A stretch of 64,000 nucleotides of DNA from Gautieria morchelliformis (taxonomy: Eukaryota > Basidiomycota > Agaricomycetes > Gomphales > Gomphaceae). This document shows positions 1 to 10,096 of this stretch, in pieces; positions within the stretch are counted from its first letter, which is position 1; every line of letters begins with the position of its first letter. The notes beneath the pieces are model-generated. The model saw nothing but the letters and a program-made list of their open reading frames with translations. It was not told the origin of the DNA and ran no database searches. The DNA lies in NCBI GenBank assembly GCA_015179125.1, contig WHVA01000469.1, positions 1-64,000 on the forward strand. Direction: 5' to 3'. Both the position numbers and the translations under genes were made by a program.

Positions 1-3
1 GCG

Positions 4-501
4 TGTTGGGTGCATTTATGCTCCTGCACCAAAATCAAGCATAATATATCCAATTTGTTGTGTGGCCTTCCAATTTCTTCTCACATTGTTCTTGTATTAT
101 GCATCCATTTCTCTGGTTATTTTCGAAATTTTCCACTCATTCCTTATCTCTCTATTTCATCTTGTTATCCCTACTTTCACAAGCGGCTGCACCCAGCGGA
201 GTCTGAAATGACTTCGACGCGCGAGCTCTTGGGCGCTAAAGGGCCGGGTAGTAGTACATGCGCAGTGGAACACATTTCCCCCTCTCTCAGTGACCACTAA
301 ATTCACTGAGAGAGGCAAGTAAATTAGTCTAGTAGTCTTTGCATTTATTGACCTAGAAATCCTCTGTAGTGAATTGATTTCTAGGTAGTGTATAATATAT
401 TTATAGTGACCACTAAATTCACTGAGAGAGTGAATTGATTTCTAGTCTACTCTTTTGAATAACAAGTCCATACCTACTGCCTATAATTCCTGTCCTCCAC
501 A
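4..501 (+). repeat. LTR of family Y (solo or terminal LTR), copy 1
   Basis: This is the same ~495-bp sequence as the copies at 7553-8040 and 39012-39509, here in forward orientation (TGTTGGGTGC at the left, CTCCACA at the right). The other two copies have TG..CA ends and perfect 5-bp target duplications, so this is an LTR rather than a gene. Inside it the inverted repeat CTCTCTCAGTGA..TCACTGAGAGAG occurs around 283-315 and part of it again near 410-430. No target duplication is visible because only three bases precede it, and those do not match the right flank. It may be a solo LTR or the 3' LTR of an element lying left of the window. Fossil. Confidence 0.75.
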
Positions 502-819
502 CCCGAGACACCTCAAAGTTTTCCAGACATCATTTCGCTCGAGAGGATAGCGGCTCTGCGACTCAGATCAGCGCAGGGGCGTTCCGTTTACTTCAAATGA
601 CCGCCAAACAATAAACACACCAATATGTTATTATCCTAAGCGAAAAAAAAAATTCCCCGCATTAGGGTACGTTCGACGCAAGCCGTCAAACCCAGAGCTG
701 TATCGGAAGACGTCAGTAAGTGCGTCGATGTTTGTACTTGTGCATGCATGAGGATGAAGGGCCGCGTTTCTATCACCGAAAACGCTAGAGAACCGGCGGA
801 ACCGCGCAATTATAATTCT
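502..819. other. Intergenic, nothing recognised
   Basis: No convincing coding, RNA or repeat signal was seen between the LTR and the patatin-like relic. Confidence 0.5.
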
Positions 820-940
820 ACAACTTTTCTCATGGCGTCAAACATTCAAGCGGCTAGGGGGCAAGACGAAATCAGGTGTTGGAAAAATCTGCTGCTTACC
901 TGATACGCACAGATGATCTCTCTTGGGATGCATTTAGTTT
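820..940 (-). pseudogene. Short relic similar to the patatin-like copies
   Basis: About 100 bp align by eye with the segments at about 4858-4958 and 53810-53910. All share the TTTCTCATG block, then TGTTGGAAA, then an ACCTGMTRMKACGCA block. On the minus strand the shared block holds an AYQ-like exon end followed by a GTAAG donor, at the same place as the exon end in the two larger copies. The preceding patatin motif is not readable here, so this is called only from nucleotide similarity to the other two copies. Decayed host sequence. Confidence 0.35.
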
Positions 941-2509
941 TCGAGGACGGTGCAGGGCGCCGTGCACACTCGTAGTTGGGGATATGCTTCGCGGGGCGAT
1001 CCGCTGGCGCCTGCCAGCGGATCGCCCCACTCCCAGCTCCATCCATCGGGACCTCATACGCCTTCTCATTTATCTCCTCGCGCACGAAAGGGTTGCGCCA
1101 GAAAGCAAGTCAGGACCGGAGCTACTTACTACCGGCGCTTAGAAACGACAGAAGCGGCAGAAAAGGAAGCACCGGCGCCAAAGTCCGATTGACCACAGAA
1201 GCGCACCAGCGCCAAGTTGCAAAGAAACGACGAAGTGACGTCGCCAGGAACCCGAAGCCGAAGAAGATCAGGCTCACGTGGCCGCCATGCGCAGGGCACA
1301 ATTCACCGGAGAACGCCGATGGTCGAAGTGATCGCTCGGTGATCGATCGGGTATCACCGATGCTATGTATACCCAATAGGCTCGATGCACGTCAAGCGCG
1401 CAGGCCACGTCACAAGGCACGCATCAGCTTATGAAGCAGAAGCCAAACCTACTGTTTCTATTATCGGCCTCCGGCAGCGCCCGGTGCCGCCTTACCAACC
1501 ATTCGGTAGTACGCAACCGGTGAATTATGTAAGAGTCGTGTATCATCTGCGAGAAATACGGACGATGGTTTACGAAGAACGTTCATGGTGCTGGCCTTCC
1601 GTGACAGACATTGACAGACACACTATATGGGCAGGCAGGACATCGACAGTACGGACATTGCAACCCTCGCGTACTACGGCCGGGCCACGCAAACGCCATC
1701 TTCGGAGCACGCCCGGCTAATCCTCCACTCCCTCACCATGTTCGACACGCAGCCGGCGCGTATACCGACGTCCTCGTCCCCTCAGGACCTACCGCGCATC
1801 GCACACAGTGTAGTGCACGCGAATGGGCTCGATACGTTGCTCCGCACATACGCTCGAGGCACAGATCGAGGCTGAGGTGGGAGATGCTGCGACGCATCGG
1901 AGGTGTGGCGGCAGGTAGGAGAGGAGTATCGCCAAAGCATGAGGGTGAGTGATGTGCCTATGACTCACCGTTCACAGGTTGTGAGGACGGTAAGTGCGTT
2001 TATATTAGGTGTGGGAAGGCTTGTGAGGGAGGCGGTGAAAGAGCGTGGGACGGACTCGCCAGACCTTGGTAGGGGAGAGGAGAGTGGGCAGTCGAGTTTT
2101 GATGTGGGAGACAGACCGGTGAGGACAGAGAGGACGGATGCGGATGTCGATGTGAGGCGTAGGACTGAGGGGTCGGTGTATCGCGAGGCCCGGGGAAAAA
2201 GATACAGAGGCGTCGGCACGGCGGACGGCGGCAAGAATGGAGCTGAATAGTCGACGTCTCAGAGCCTGACGCGTGACCGGGAGAGGGTTGCAGCCTGGGA
2301 CTAAGAAGGGAAGACGGCGAAGAAACAGCGTGCGAGAAGGAACGTTCGTCAGCGCTGGACCGCTTGTCTATTCGACAATGTTCACCCCGCGCGTTGTAAA
2401 CGCTTCACCCGCATGGCAAGATTCTATAAACATATTATCCAGATGTATATTTATAAGTAATTCACACAGAGTACCGCATGGCAAAGATCGCTCACAGTTA
2501 TTTAGTGGT
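941..2509. other. GC-rich stretch without a supported gene
   Basis: Several short open frames overlap here on both strands, the longest about 115-150 codons, but they have no recognisable domain, no consistent codon pattern and no credible introns. A plus-strand frame at 1903-2250 is rich in Arg, Glu and Gly and is best treated as chance coding in GC-rich DNA. Confidence 0.4.
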
Positions 2510-3060
2510 TGAACTGAAATATATGTGTCTCGGAGCATGATACACTGTATTGCACTCTCATCTGCTAAAAGGAACTCGTGATAATAAGCCGACAAGCGCA
2601 TGAAATCTACTCATTGAAACACTACTTCTGGTCGCCAGGGCCTGTGGCTGCTGATGACGACCAGAACAGCGAGACCAGTGATGGTGATCACGAATAGGGC
2701 TGCTCATCGTTCTTGGCGGGCGTCGACGCCCCATGGTGGTGCGTGGGAGACATTGGGACGTCGACGACAAAGTGATGGTGGGGAGTTAGGCAATCGAAGA
2801 ATCAATGGAATTTGAGAGCGAGCGACGGTAGACTAAGTACATTTTTTAAATGGGAGACGATTCCGTTGGGGAAGAGGAGTTACTGAATTGCAATTGAATG
2901 GCGCAATCTGCGACAGTGCACGTGGGCGATGTCGCCTTCGTGGCTTTATTTAGATACACGTCATCTTCTGTGATCAGAGTGATGCGCTGATCGATCACAT
3001 CGATCACGTCGATCATGGGACACTCAAATTCGCCATTTATATCATGATGTACCGGACGCA
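2510..3060 (-). repeat. Dispersed repeat R, copy a
   Basis: On the minus strand this matches the repeat at 12540-13140 and 55855-56370. Shared landmarks are iterated GATCGAY units (about 2985-3018), a GGCGA..TCGCC inverted repeat with the flanking TTTAGATAC motif (about 2925-2960), and CCCACCAACACTTTGTCGTC-like sequence (about 2757-2785, diverged). There is no coding potential of its own and no clear terminal repeats, so the class is open: a SINE-like or MITE-like element, or a decayed LTR. Confidence 0.5.
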
Positions 3061-3860
3061 ATTATTTCACTTCAAATCATTTATATATAAAAAGAAACTA
3101 ATAAAGAAAGAAAAAGAAAAAGAAAATAAAAATCAAAAGAAACAGAAATTATATTCATGATAGACGTCGGCGCAGACGACGATCACACGAAATTTATGTC
3201 ATGCTATATTACTCATAGATCGGGTGATATACAGGAGTTCGAGCGTCGACCACGTGTGGTCGATCAGGGACGGCGCGCCTATCGAGTGATGGCATCGGCC
3301 ATGACGTCGACAGGCGCCAGGCCATAGGCACCGAGGGGTGCGGGCACCAAACGCCGCAGAGAATAATAGACTGCGCAGGGGTACAGGGTGCTGTGGAGCG
3401 ACCTGAGAAAGTCACCTGCAGTATACATACTCAATCAGCTGCCCCACAAGAAGGGCACAGAAACAGCGGCCCCATCTCCAAGCCCAGCATATATGCTGGG
3501 CAGGGTAAACTCAGATCCATTTTCTATTTGAATCCCATGACACGTCTGACTGATTACTATCTTAACATCATGTGGACAGGGGCTTTGTATACTAGGTACA
3601 GATCTCTATTCCAAGGCCCAGGCAATCCTAACACCATCCCCATCACCCCATGACTTTATGACTATAAATTAGTCACCCCTTAGTTACAAAGGAGTTTTTC
3701 GACCCATCCATCCAATACCTTGAACACTAGTAGTTACTATCAATATAGTATAAATAGCTAGTACAAATGTATGAACGAAATTATCCAGAATCGATTATTC
3801 TGCCTCCTGAAATTACTGTAGTCTTGTTTGATAGCTACAGAGCTCAGATCTTGATAGTTT
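3061..3860. other. Intergenic; A-rich tract at about 3085-3150
   Basis: An A/G-rich low-complexity tract (iterated AAAGAAA) follows repeat R. Nothing else was recognised; short open frames at 3209-3653 lack domain support. Confidence 0.4.
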
Positions 3861-5250
3861 ACTCCAAATCTTCTTTGAGAGTCTACTATCACTGTTTACT
3901 CTATACTATCTTAAAAGCGAACGCTTTTGATCTGACTATCCCTTGAATCAACACCACTTTTATGTCAACGCGGTCACGTGACCCTCATTCATCAGTGCTG
4001 GACGCGCCTCGAAGGGCTTAGTCAGCACATAGAAGAGAGGCGAACACAGTGGTTTCAATCACTGAGCAATAGATTTCACTTGTTAAAAGGCACTAATTGA
4101 CATCTTAATCTAAAAAGAATGGGGCCCAACAACTTGATATCATATGATTCTGAGCACGACATGGCAGACTTTGCACTCTCAGTGCGACATTGTTCCCTGC
4201 CCGAATATCAATCTCATATCCCTGCATTTTCATATGACGTGTCGTTGTCCAAGTTATATACGCCTCCTTATACTCGAATGGGACACTAACTCGCAGAATA
4301 TGCTTTCATGATAGGATTCATAGGGTGAGGTTGGCCAAAGTGTCAGGGCGACCGGGTCAGTAAGATTGTAAATCGTAGGACGATATCTAGACATGTTGGG
4401 CCTCAAGGTTGGTTTGGAGTAGTTTCACTTCGTGTAAGGTTCTGGAAAGACAGTCGCGTGAACAGTGGCTGAATACGCAGCCATGACTCTGGGAACTGAG
4501 TTTACCCGCTTGGCCATGACTGCATGACGTTCCAAAATGGATGTCATTACAATGTTCCTTGCTAGGCCTCAAGGTTTTGCACATAGAAGCATCCTGTATC
4601 AGCTGACGGGACGTTTCCTTCACTTCAGGTCATCGAGAGACGTTAGACCCGTAGCCAGCTGCTCAGTATCCTGATCGAAAAAAACCACATTAGCGTAGGT
4701 TCATCGAAAACAAGCCCAATATTAGATGAGAAGGTGTGGGGTAGGGCACTGGGGTTTGCGCTCATGCAGGCCACCACAAAAACACCACATAAGAGTATGG
4801 AAGAGAGAGTTCCTACAACCAAAAACGCCCCCACTAGTTGCTCAATTATACTCTCCAACCTTTCTCATGGCGTCGAACCCTGGCAAGTGCACGGGACGGA
4901 AAGCTGGTGTGTTGGAAAGGAGTGTGGCATACCTGCTGAGACGCACTGATGGCCTTGTCTACCGTCGTGCGGAGGCGAGCGAGCAATAAGGCAGAGAGCG
5001 ATGCCACGTGAGCCTATTCCAACGATGAGATTGAAGTAATCGAAACGTTTTCCACTCACCCACTCTTTCTGTGAGATTTTTTGTGTGCGACGGACACCTC
5101 TCCACGTGAGAGCCGGAGAGGATGAGAAGATGAGGCGCCGTTCCACGCCGAACAGAGGCGTTAGGCACAAAATTAGACAGAAGGTGATAAAGTTAAAAGT
5201 TATAATCATGGTAGAGCACAGCACTCATTGTGGAGAACGAGGTGCGAGCC
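3861..5250. repeat. Segmental duplication, copy 1 (partner about 53380-54235)
   Basis: Two blocks match the region at 53.38-54.24 kb in the same orientation: about 3865-3948 (with an AAAAGCG..CGCTTTT short hairpin at about 3913) and about 4495-5250. In the partner the two blocks abut, whereas here about 550 bp (3949-4498) separate them, so one copy gained or lost that segment. The duplicated unit carries the minus-strand patatin-like relic described separately. Similarity looks moderate, with scattered substitutions and small indels, so the duplication is not recent. Confidence 0.65.
4880..5200 (-). pseudogene. Patatin-like phospholipase relic, copy 1
   Basis: Reading the minus strand, the frames contain FDYFNLIVGIGSRGIAL followed, after a frame change, by LLARLRTTVDKAISASQQ and then a GTATGCC donor with a TTGCCAG acceptor about 55 nt on. 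This is the order of the fungal patatin-like fold: the (C/F)DYFDLIVGTGSGG block holding the nucleophile-elbow serine, then the L-x-RLRMTVDEAI-x-AY helix. The elbow reads GIGSRG rather than GTGSGG. The glycine-rich oxyanion block upstream is not readable. Patatins are acyl hydrolases; in basidiomycetes they often sit in NLR-like fusion proteins, but no other domain is visible here. Only about 100 residues survive, with at least one frame change. Confidence 0.55.
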
Positions 5251-5400
5251 GTGCTTTCTCCGTGCCCCGGGAGTCTGGCCCTGCATATGGGTGCCTGGTA
5301 CCCACGGCACGTGCTACCGGACCTGTGGGGCACGTGCCACAGCGCTTCCACACTCAATCAAGTTACGCTCCACGTGCCCTGTGGCAGCATCCACACCCAC

Positions 5401-5405
5401 CCCGC
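5401..5405. repeat. Left target-site duplication of Copia-1 (CCCGC)
   Basis: CCCGC immediately precedes the TGTTGC start of the left LTR and recurs at 10092-10096 right after the right LTR. Confidence 0.9.
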
Positions 5406-5572
5406 TGTTGCTCGTGCGAGATCACGTGACGCAGTCACCCAATGTAGTAGTCTGAGTTTGAAGGGAAACCCTATCAACTTTCCCTTCGAACTCAGGTGCG
5501 TAGTGCTAGGTACTCACCGGGTAGATAGTAATCTAATCAACTTTCCCTTCGAACTCAGTCCTGCGCGCGACA
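5406..5572 (+). repeat. Copia-1 left LTR (167 bp)
   Basis: TGTTGC..GCGACA, 167 bp, same length as the right LTR. The two differ at four positions by eye, all transitions at CpG sites. Each LTR holds two copies of CAACTTTCCCTTCGAACTCA about 68 bp apart, and the first pairs with an upstream GAGTT(C/T)GAAGGGAAA to form a long inverted repeat. Confidence 0.92.
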
Positions 5573-5590
5573 GGTTATGGGCCCCGCGCT
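5573..5590 (+). other. Copia-1 primer binding site, half-tRNA type
   Basis: GGTTATGGGCCCCGCGCT begins at the first base after the LTR. Its complement contains GGGCCCATAACC, the anticodon stem-loop sequence of initiator tRNA-Met, rather than a tRNA 3' end. Priming from an internally cut initiator tRNA is known for Drosophila copia and yeast Ty5. The match to the tRNA is from memory; this organism's tRNA was not available. Confidence 0.7.
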
Positions 5591-7552
5591 ATAATCGACG
5601 GAAAAGAACCCAGTATGTCCAAATCAAAAGCTGAAGGTCACGCGAAAAGTATCAGACTCACGGGCACGAATTACGATGTCTGGGCAACTGAAATGCAGGA
5701 GAAGCTCATGAAAATAGGCGCATGGCGAATAGTCATCGAAGACCTCAAAAGGCCGATGGACGCGAGAGGAGTGGAAAAGTGGATTCTGAAGAGGGAGGAG
5801 GCCGCCGGCACCATACTCGAATCCCTAACTCCGACACAATACGTTCATGTCGAGAGCATCATGGAAAATCCCATTGAAATGTGGGCAAGGCTAAAAAGCA
5901 AGAATCTGGATGGAAATACTATCGCTGCAGGAAACAGAAACCTGAAGCGACGAGAATCACTTGCGCCACTTGCAGAGACGCTATCCACACCCCGAGAAAG
6001 AAAGAAAAGTACATCGAGCGATATCACAGAGGAACTCGCTGGGAACGCGAACCTACGACCTTCGCCTTCATCATCAATCCACGGAGACGCTGATCTGTGC
6101 TGGAACACGGACACAGGAGCGACCAGCCACATGACTCCTCATCGTCATTGGCTGCAGAATTACGAGTACTACAGAGTACCCATCAGACTAGCAACAAACG
6201 AGGTAGTGTACTCGGCCGGGCGGGGGCAAGTATTGTTTTCCCCCATGATCGACGGGAAGCCTACATGTGCCCGCACTCCAGAACAACTTATTCGCAGTCC
6301 TCCACCTTACCACACATCACAATTTCACTGTCTGCATCGTGAAGGACCGCATATCGTTTATCCAAGGCAACAAATTGCGCTTCTGTGCTGCCGTACGAAA
6401 CAGGACGGGTTTCTTGACTGGGAACACAGTCCCAAATCAAGAACTTGCACTCGCCATCTCGAAAATAGTAGACCGACCTTTACTTCACAGACGACTCGCG
6501 CACATTGGACAGGCGCGGCTGGAGAAGCTCCTAGAAAATAACATGGTCGACGGAATACAGGTAAACTCAAATGGGACTGTTCCTCATATCTGTGAACCAT
6601 GTATTGCTGCGAAGCAACACCGCAACCCCTTCCCAAAAAGGAGCACCAACCGCGCATCCAGCCCACTTGATCTTGTGGTCTCAGACGTCCATGGGCCTCT
6701 CCCAGTCCGCACACCATCAGGACACCGATACTGGATTACTTTCACGGACGACTGCACCAGGTACAGGACTGTTTATCTCCTGAAGACAAAGGATGAGGCA
6801 TTTGATGCCTACTGAGCTGTTGAAGCACTGGCAGAAAATCAATTAAACTTGAGAGTGAAGCGCTTTAGGGACGACAAAGGCGGGGAGTATATTGGTCATA
6901 AGTGGGACCAACATTTCCAGTACCGTGGTATACTCCACGAGCATACTACAAAGGGTACACCGCAGCAGAATGGCATCTCAGAATGGACGAATCGGACCTT
7001 CATGGAAGGAACGATCACACTACTATAGCAAGCCCATCTACCAGCGTCGATGTGGGGAGATGCCCTAAAACTATTGGTTCGAATTGTCAATGCCACTCCA
7101 ACCTCTGCGCTCATAGACAAAACTCCCTACGAGGCCTGGGTTGGCCACAAACTGAATCTGGGAATGCTGCGTACCTTTGGCTGCACTGCCTATGTCCATG
7201 TGCAAAAGGACGAAAGAACTGGACTGCAACCCAGATCTCGCAAATGCATTTACCTTGGCTTCGAGGACGGTAATAAGGGTTGGCGCTGCTTGGACCCCAT
7301 CACAAAATGCACCATCATATCTCGAGACGTCATCTTTGATGAATCTGAATTCCCAGGTCTTACTATGGCTAACAATATTACTGAACCACTCCTACCATCT
7401 GCCACACTTCCTGACCGGATCGCAGCTCCACCGGAAGGGCAACCGGACCAAGGCGTTGAACTCCCAGAAGCCGCCCCTCCAGAAAATCCCAGACCACCAG
7501 CCGAACCTGACCCACCAGTTGCTCCCAACCCTCCTGCCGACCTTGACCCACC

Positions 7553-8040
7553 TGTTAGCAACTAGGGGCTATGGCAGGGAAGGTTCGGTAGAGTTATTAG
7601 AAAGCTAGAATCAAATACACTCTCTCAGTGAATTTATTGTCACTGATATATTAATACAGTACCTAGAATCAAATACACTACATGATTTTCAGTCAACATG
7701 CTATGTAAATATAAAGAATACTACTCGCCTCTCTCAGTGAATTTATTGTCACTGAGAGAGGAGCACTATCCTGTCTCAGAAGGCATATACGTGCACCCGG
7801 CCCTTTAGCGCCCATGGGCTCGCGCGTCGAAGTCGTTTCAAACTCCGCTGGGTGCAGCCGCCTGTGAAAATAGAAATAACAAAGCGGAATGGAGAGATAA
7901 GGAGTGACTGGAAAATTTCGAAAATAATCAGAGAAATAGATGCATGGTACAAGAACATTGTGAGAAAGGGTTGAAACACCATACAATAAATCGAATATAT
8001 TATGCTTGATTTTGGTGCAGGAGCATAAATGCACCCAACA
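7553..8040 (-). mobile_element. Solo LTR of family Y, copy 2, nested in Copia-1
   Basis: 488 bp, TG..CA ends (read on the minus strand from TGTTGGGTGC at 8040), flanked by a perfect CCACC duplication at 7548-7552 and 8041-8045. It sits inside the proline-rich spacer of Copia-1 and so is younger than that element. The internal CTCTCTCAGTGA hairpin arms are present (about 7732-7762). No internal coding region, so it is a solo LTR left by LTR-LTR recombination. Fossil. Confidence 0.88.
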
Positions 8041-9924
8041 CCACCAGCCGACCCCGACCCACCAGCTGACCTTGACCCATCAGCCCCACCCGCACCTATC
8101 GCACCCCTCCGCCGGTCCAGCAGGACTACTGCCCGGATTGATTATCGCCATCTCCATGACCCATTCCTCCGACCTCGCCCACCTCCCAATCATGACGATC
8201 CAGGCCCTGAGGGGGGTGCAGCAGCCAGCGCTTCAATCATTCAGGCCCTGGAATTTATCTATGATGAATCAGACATCATGGACACAAACGCGATCTCACC
8301 GGGTATCATCAGAGCAGCACTGAATGCAACAATAAAAGATGGCGGCGTTCCCAAGACGTTCGCTGAAGCAATGCAATGCTCCGACGCGCCAATATGGAAG
8401 GACTCGATGGATGCAGAGATCCGAGCCCTCCTAGACAATGGGACATGGGAATTAGTGAAATTACCTCCTGGAGAGAAAGCCATTGGCTCTCGGTGGGTCT
8501 TCCGAATCAAGCTCCATTCAGATGGCTCTCTAGATAAATACAAGAGCCGCCTGGTAGCAAAGGGATATACCCAACGACCAGGCATCGATTACAATGAAGT
8601 CTTCGCTCCTACCACACGATGGGCAGCCCTGCGCACAATATTAGCTCAGGGAGCACTACAGGGAGCGCACATCGAATCTGTGGACATATCGAACGCTTAC
8701 CTGAATGGAACGATGATGCAAAAATATATATGCAGCAACCGGAAGGCTATCATCAAGGGGGATCAGACTGGGTATGCAAACTGAAGAGAGGACTGTACGG
8801 ACTAAAGCAGAGTGGAAGATTGTGGTACAAACGACTCGGGACTGCGTTGGAGAGCATGGGATTCAGGCGGCTCCAATCTGCGCCAAGTGTCTATATCTGG
8901 ATGAGTGACACCACCAAGGTCATCATACCTGTTTTCGTCGATGATTTAACCCTAGTATCGGACTCGAAGCCGGAACTGGACCAGGTCAAAAGCAAACTAA
9001 GCGAAATCTTCAAATTGAAGGATCTGGGCCCGACAACATCGCTACTAGGCGTAGAAGTGGAGTATGATCGCGTACAGAAGACATTAAGGCTCTCACAAAA
9101 GCAGTATATTCAAGAACTTCTTGATCGGTTCCAGATGTCGGATTGCCGACCTGTATTCACGCCTATGGCCCCAGGTCCGAATTTGAGCTCTGCCATGGGA
9201 CCATCAACACCGGAAGAGATGGAAGAAATGAAGGGTGTGCCCTACCTAAATGCGGTTGGAGCACTGAATTACTTGGCCATCGCAACCCGTCCTGATATCG
9301 CTTACGCCGTCGGACACCTCACACGATTTAACTCAAACCCAGGCCCGACACACTGGACGGCAGTAAAACACCTCTTGCGCTACCTAAAAGGGACAATCGA
9401 CCTAGCACTCACATACGCGCCTGATCTATCAGCCAGGTCATTCCAAACGTGGACTGATGCCGACCATGGAGGAAACCCGGACAACGGTCGGTCGACCTCT
9501 GGATTCCTCACAAAGATCGGAACCGGAGCCATTAGCTGGGCCAGCAAATTGCAGAATATTGTTACCTTGTCCACAACCGAGGCTGAATTCATCGCATCGG
9601 TCCTAGCGGGAACCGAGATCGTCTGGTTACGGAGCCTATTAGACGAACTTAACGCAAAAGTCGAAGGACTGTCTCACCTCTTCATTGACAATCAGTCTGC
9701 TCTCTCTGTTTCCAAAAACCCTGAACATCATGGACGTATGAAACACCTAGATATTCGGTACTTCTGGCTGCGAGAGAAAGTCGCTCATAAAGTCATTCAG
9801 ATCGGCTACGTACCCACGAATAGCATGCCGGCGGATCTGCTGACCCAAGCGCTGCCTCGCGAGTCAGTAGAACGGCACAGACGAGCCATGGGACTCTTCT
9901 GAGGTTGACCGCGTCAGGGGGGTG

Positions 9925-10091
9925 TGTTGCTCATGCAAGATCATGTGACGCAGTCACCCAATGTAGTAGTCTGAGTTCGAAGGGAAACCCTATCAACTTT
10001 CCCTTCGAACTCAGGTGCGTAGTGCTAGGTACTCACCGGGTAGATAGTAATCTAATCAACTTTCCCTTCGAACTCAGTCCTGCGCGCGACA
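9925..10091 (+). repeat. Copia-1 right LTR (167 bp)
   Basis: TGTTGC..GCGACA, preceded by a purine-rich run (AGGGGGG) as polypurine tract and followed by the CCCGC duplication at 10092-10096. Confidence 0.92.
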
Positions 10092-10096
10092 CCCGC

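Larger units (their letters stand above)
5406..10091 (+). mobile_element. Copia-1: Ty1/Copia LTR retrotransposon with nested LTR
   Basis: Both LTRs (5406-5572, 9925-10091) and the CCCGC target duplication define the ends exactly. Parts in order are: a primer site right after the left LTR; a Gag-like N-terminus (about 5615-5900); an aspartic-protease-type DTG block (about 6105); GAG-pre-integrase and integrase (about 6480-7350); a proline-rich linker interrupted by a family Y LTR (7553-8040); reverse transcriptase with the FVDD block near 8937; and RNase H ending near 9902. The order integrase before reverse transcriptase is diagnostic of Copia. The element is broken, with roughly five interruptions besides the nested LTR. 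The near-identical LTRs suggest a fairly young insertion. Confidence 0.92.

Noticed and set aside
976-2250. Overlapping 110-150-codon frames in the GC-rich stretch near the left edge
   Set aside because: Frames on both strands are equally long, with no domain, no introns that help, and compositions expected from GC-rich non-coding DNA.
7060-7090. Possible tRNA B box (GGTTCGAATT)
   Set aside because: It lies within the Copia-1 integrase and no A box or cloverleaf could be drawn around it.
7621-7765. CRISPR-like or riboswitch-like array from repeated CTCTCTCAGTGAATT
   Set aside because: The repeats are paired hairpin arms of LTR family Y with TG..CA ends and target duplications; CRISPR is not expected in a fungal nucleus.
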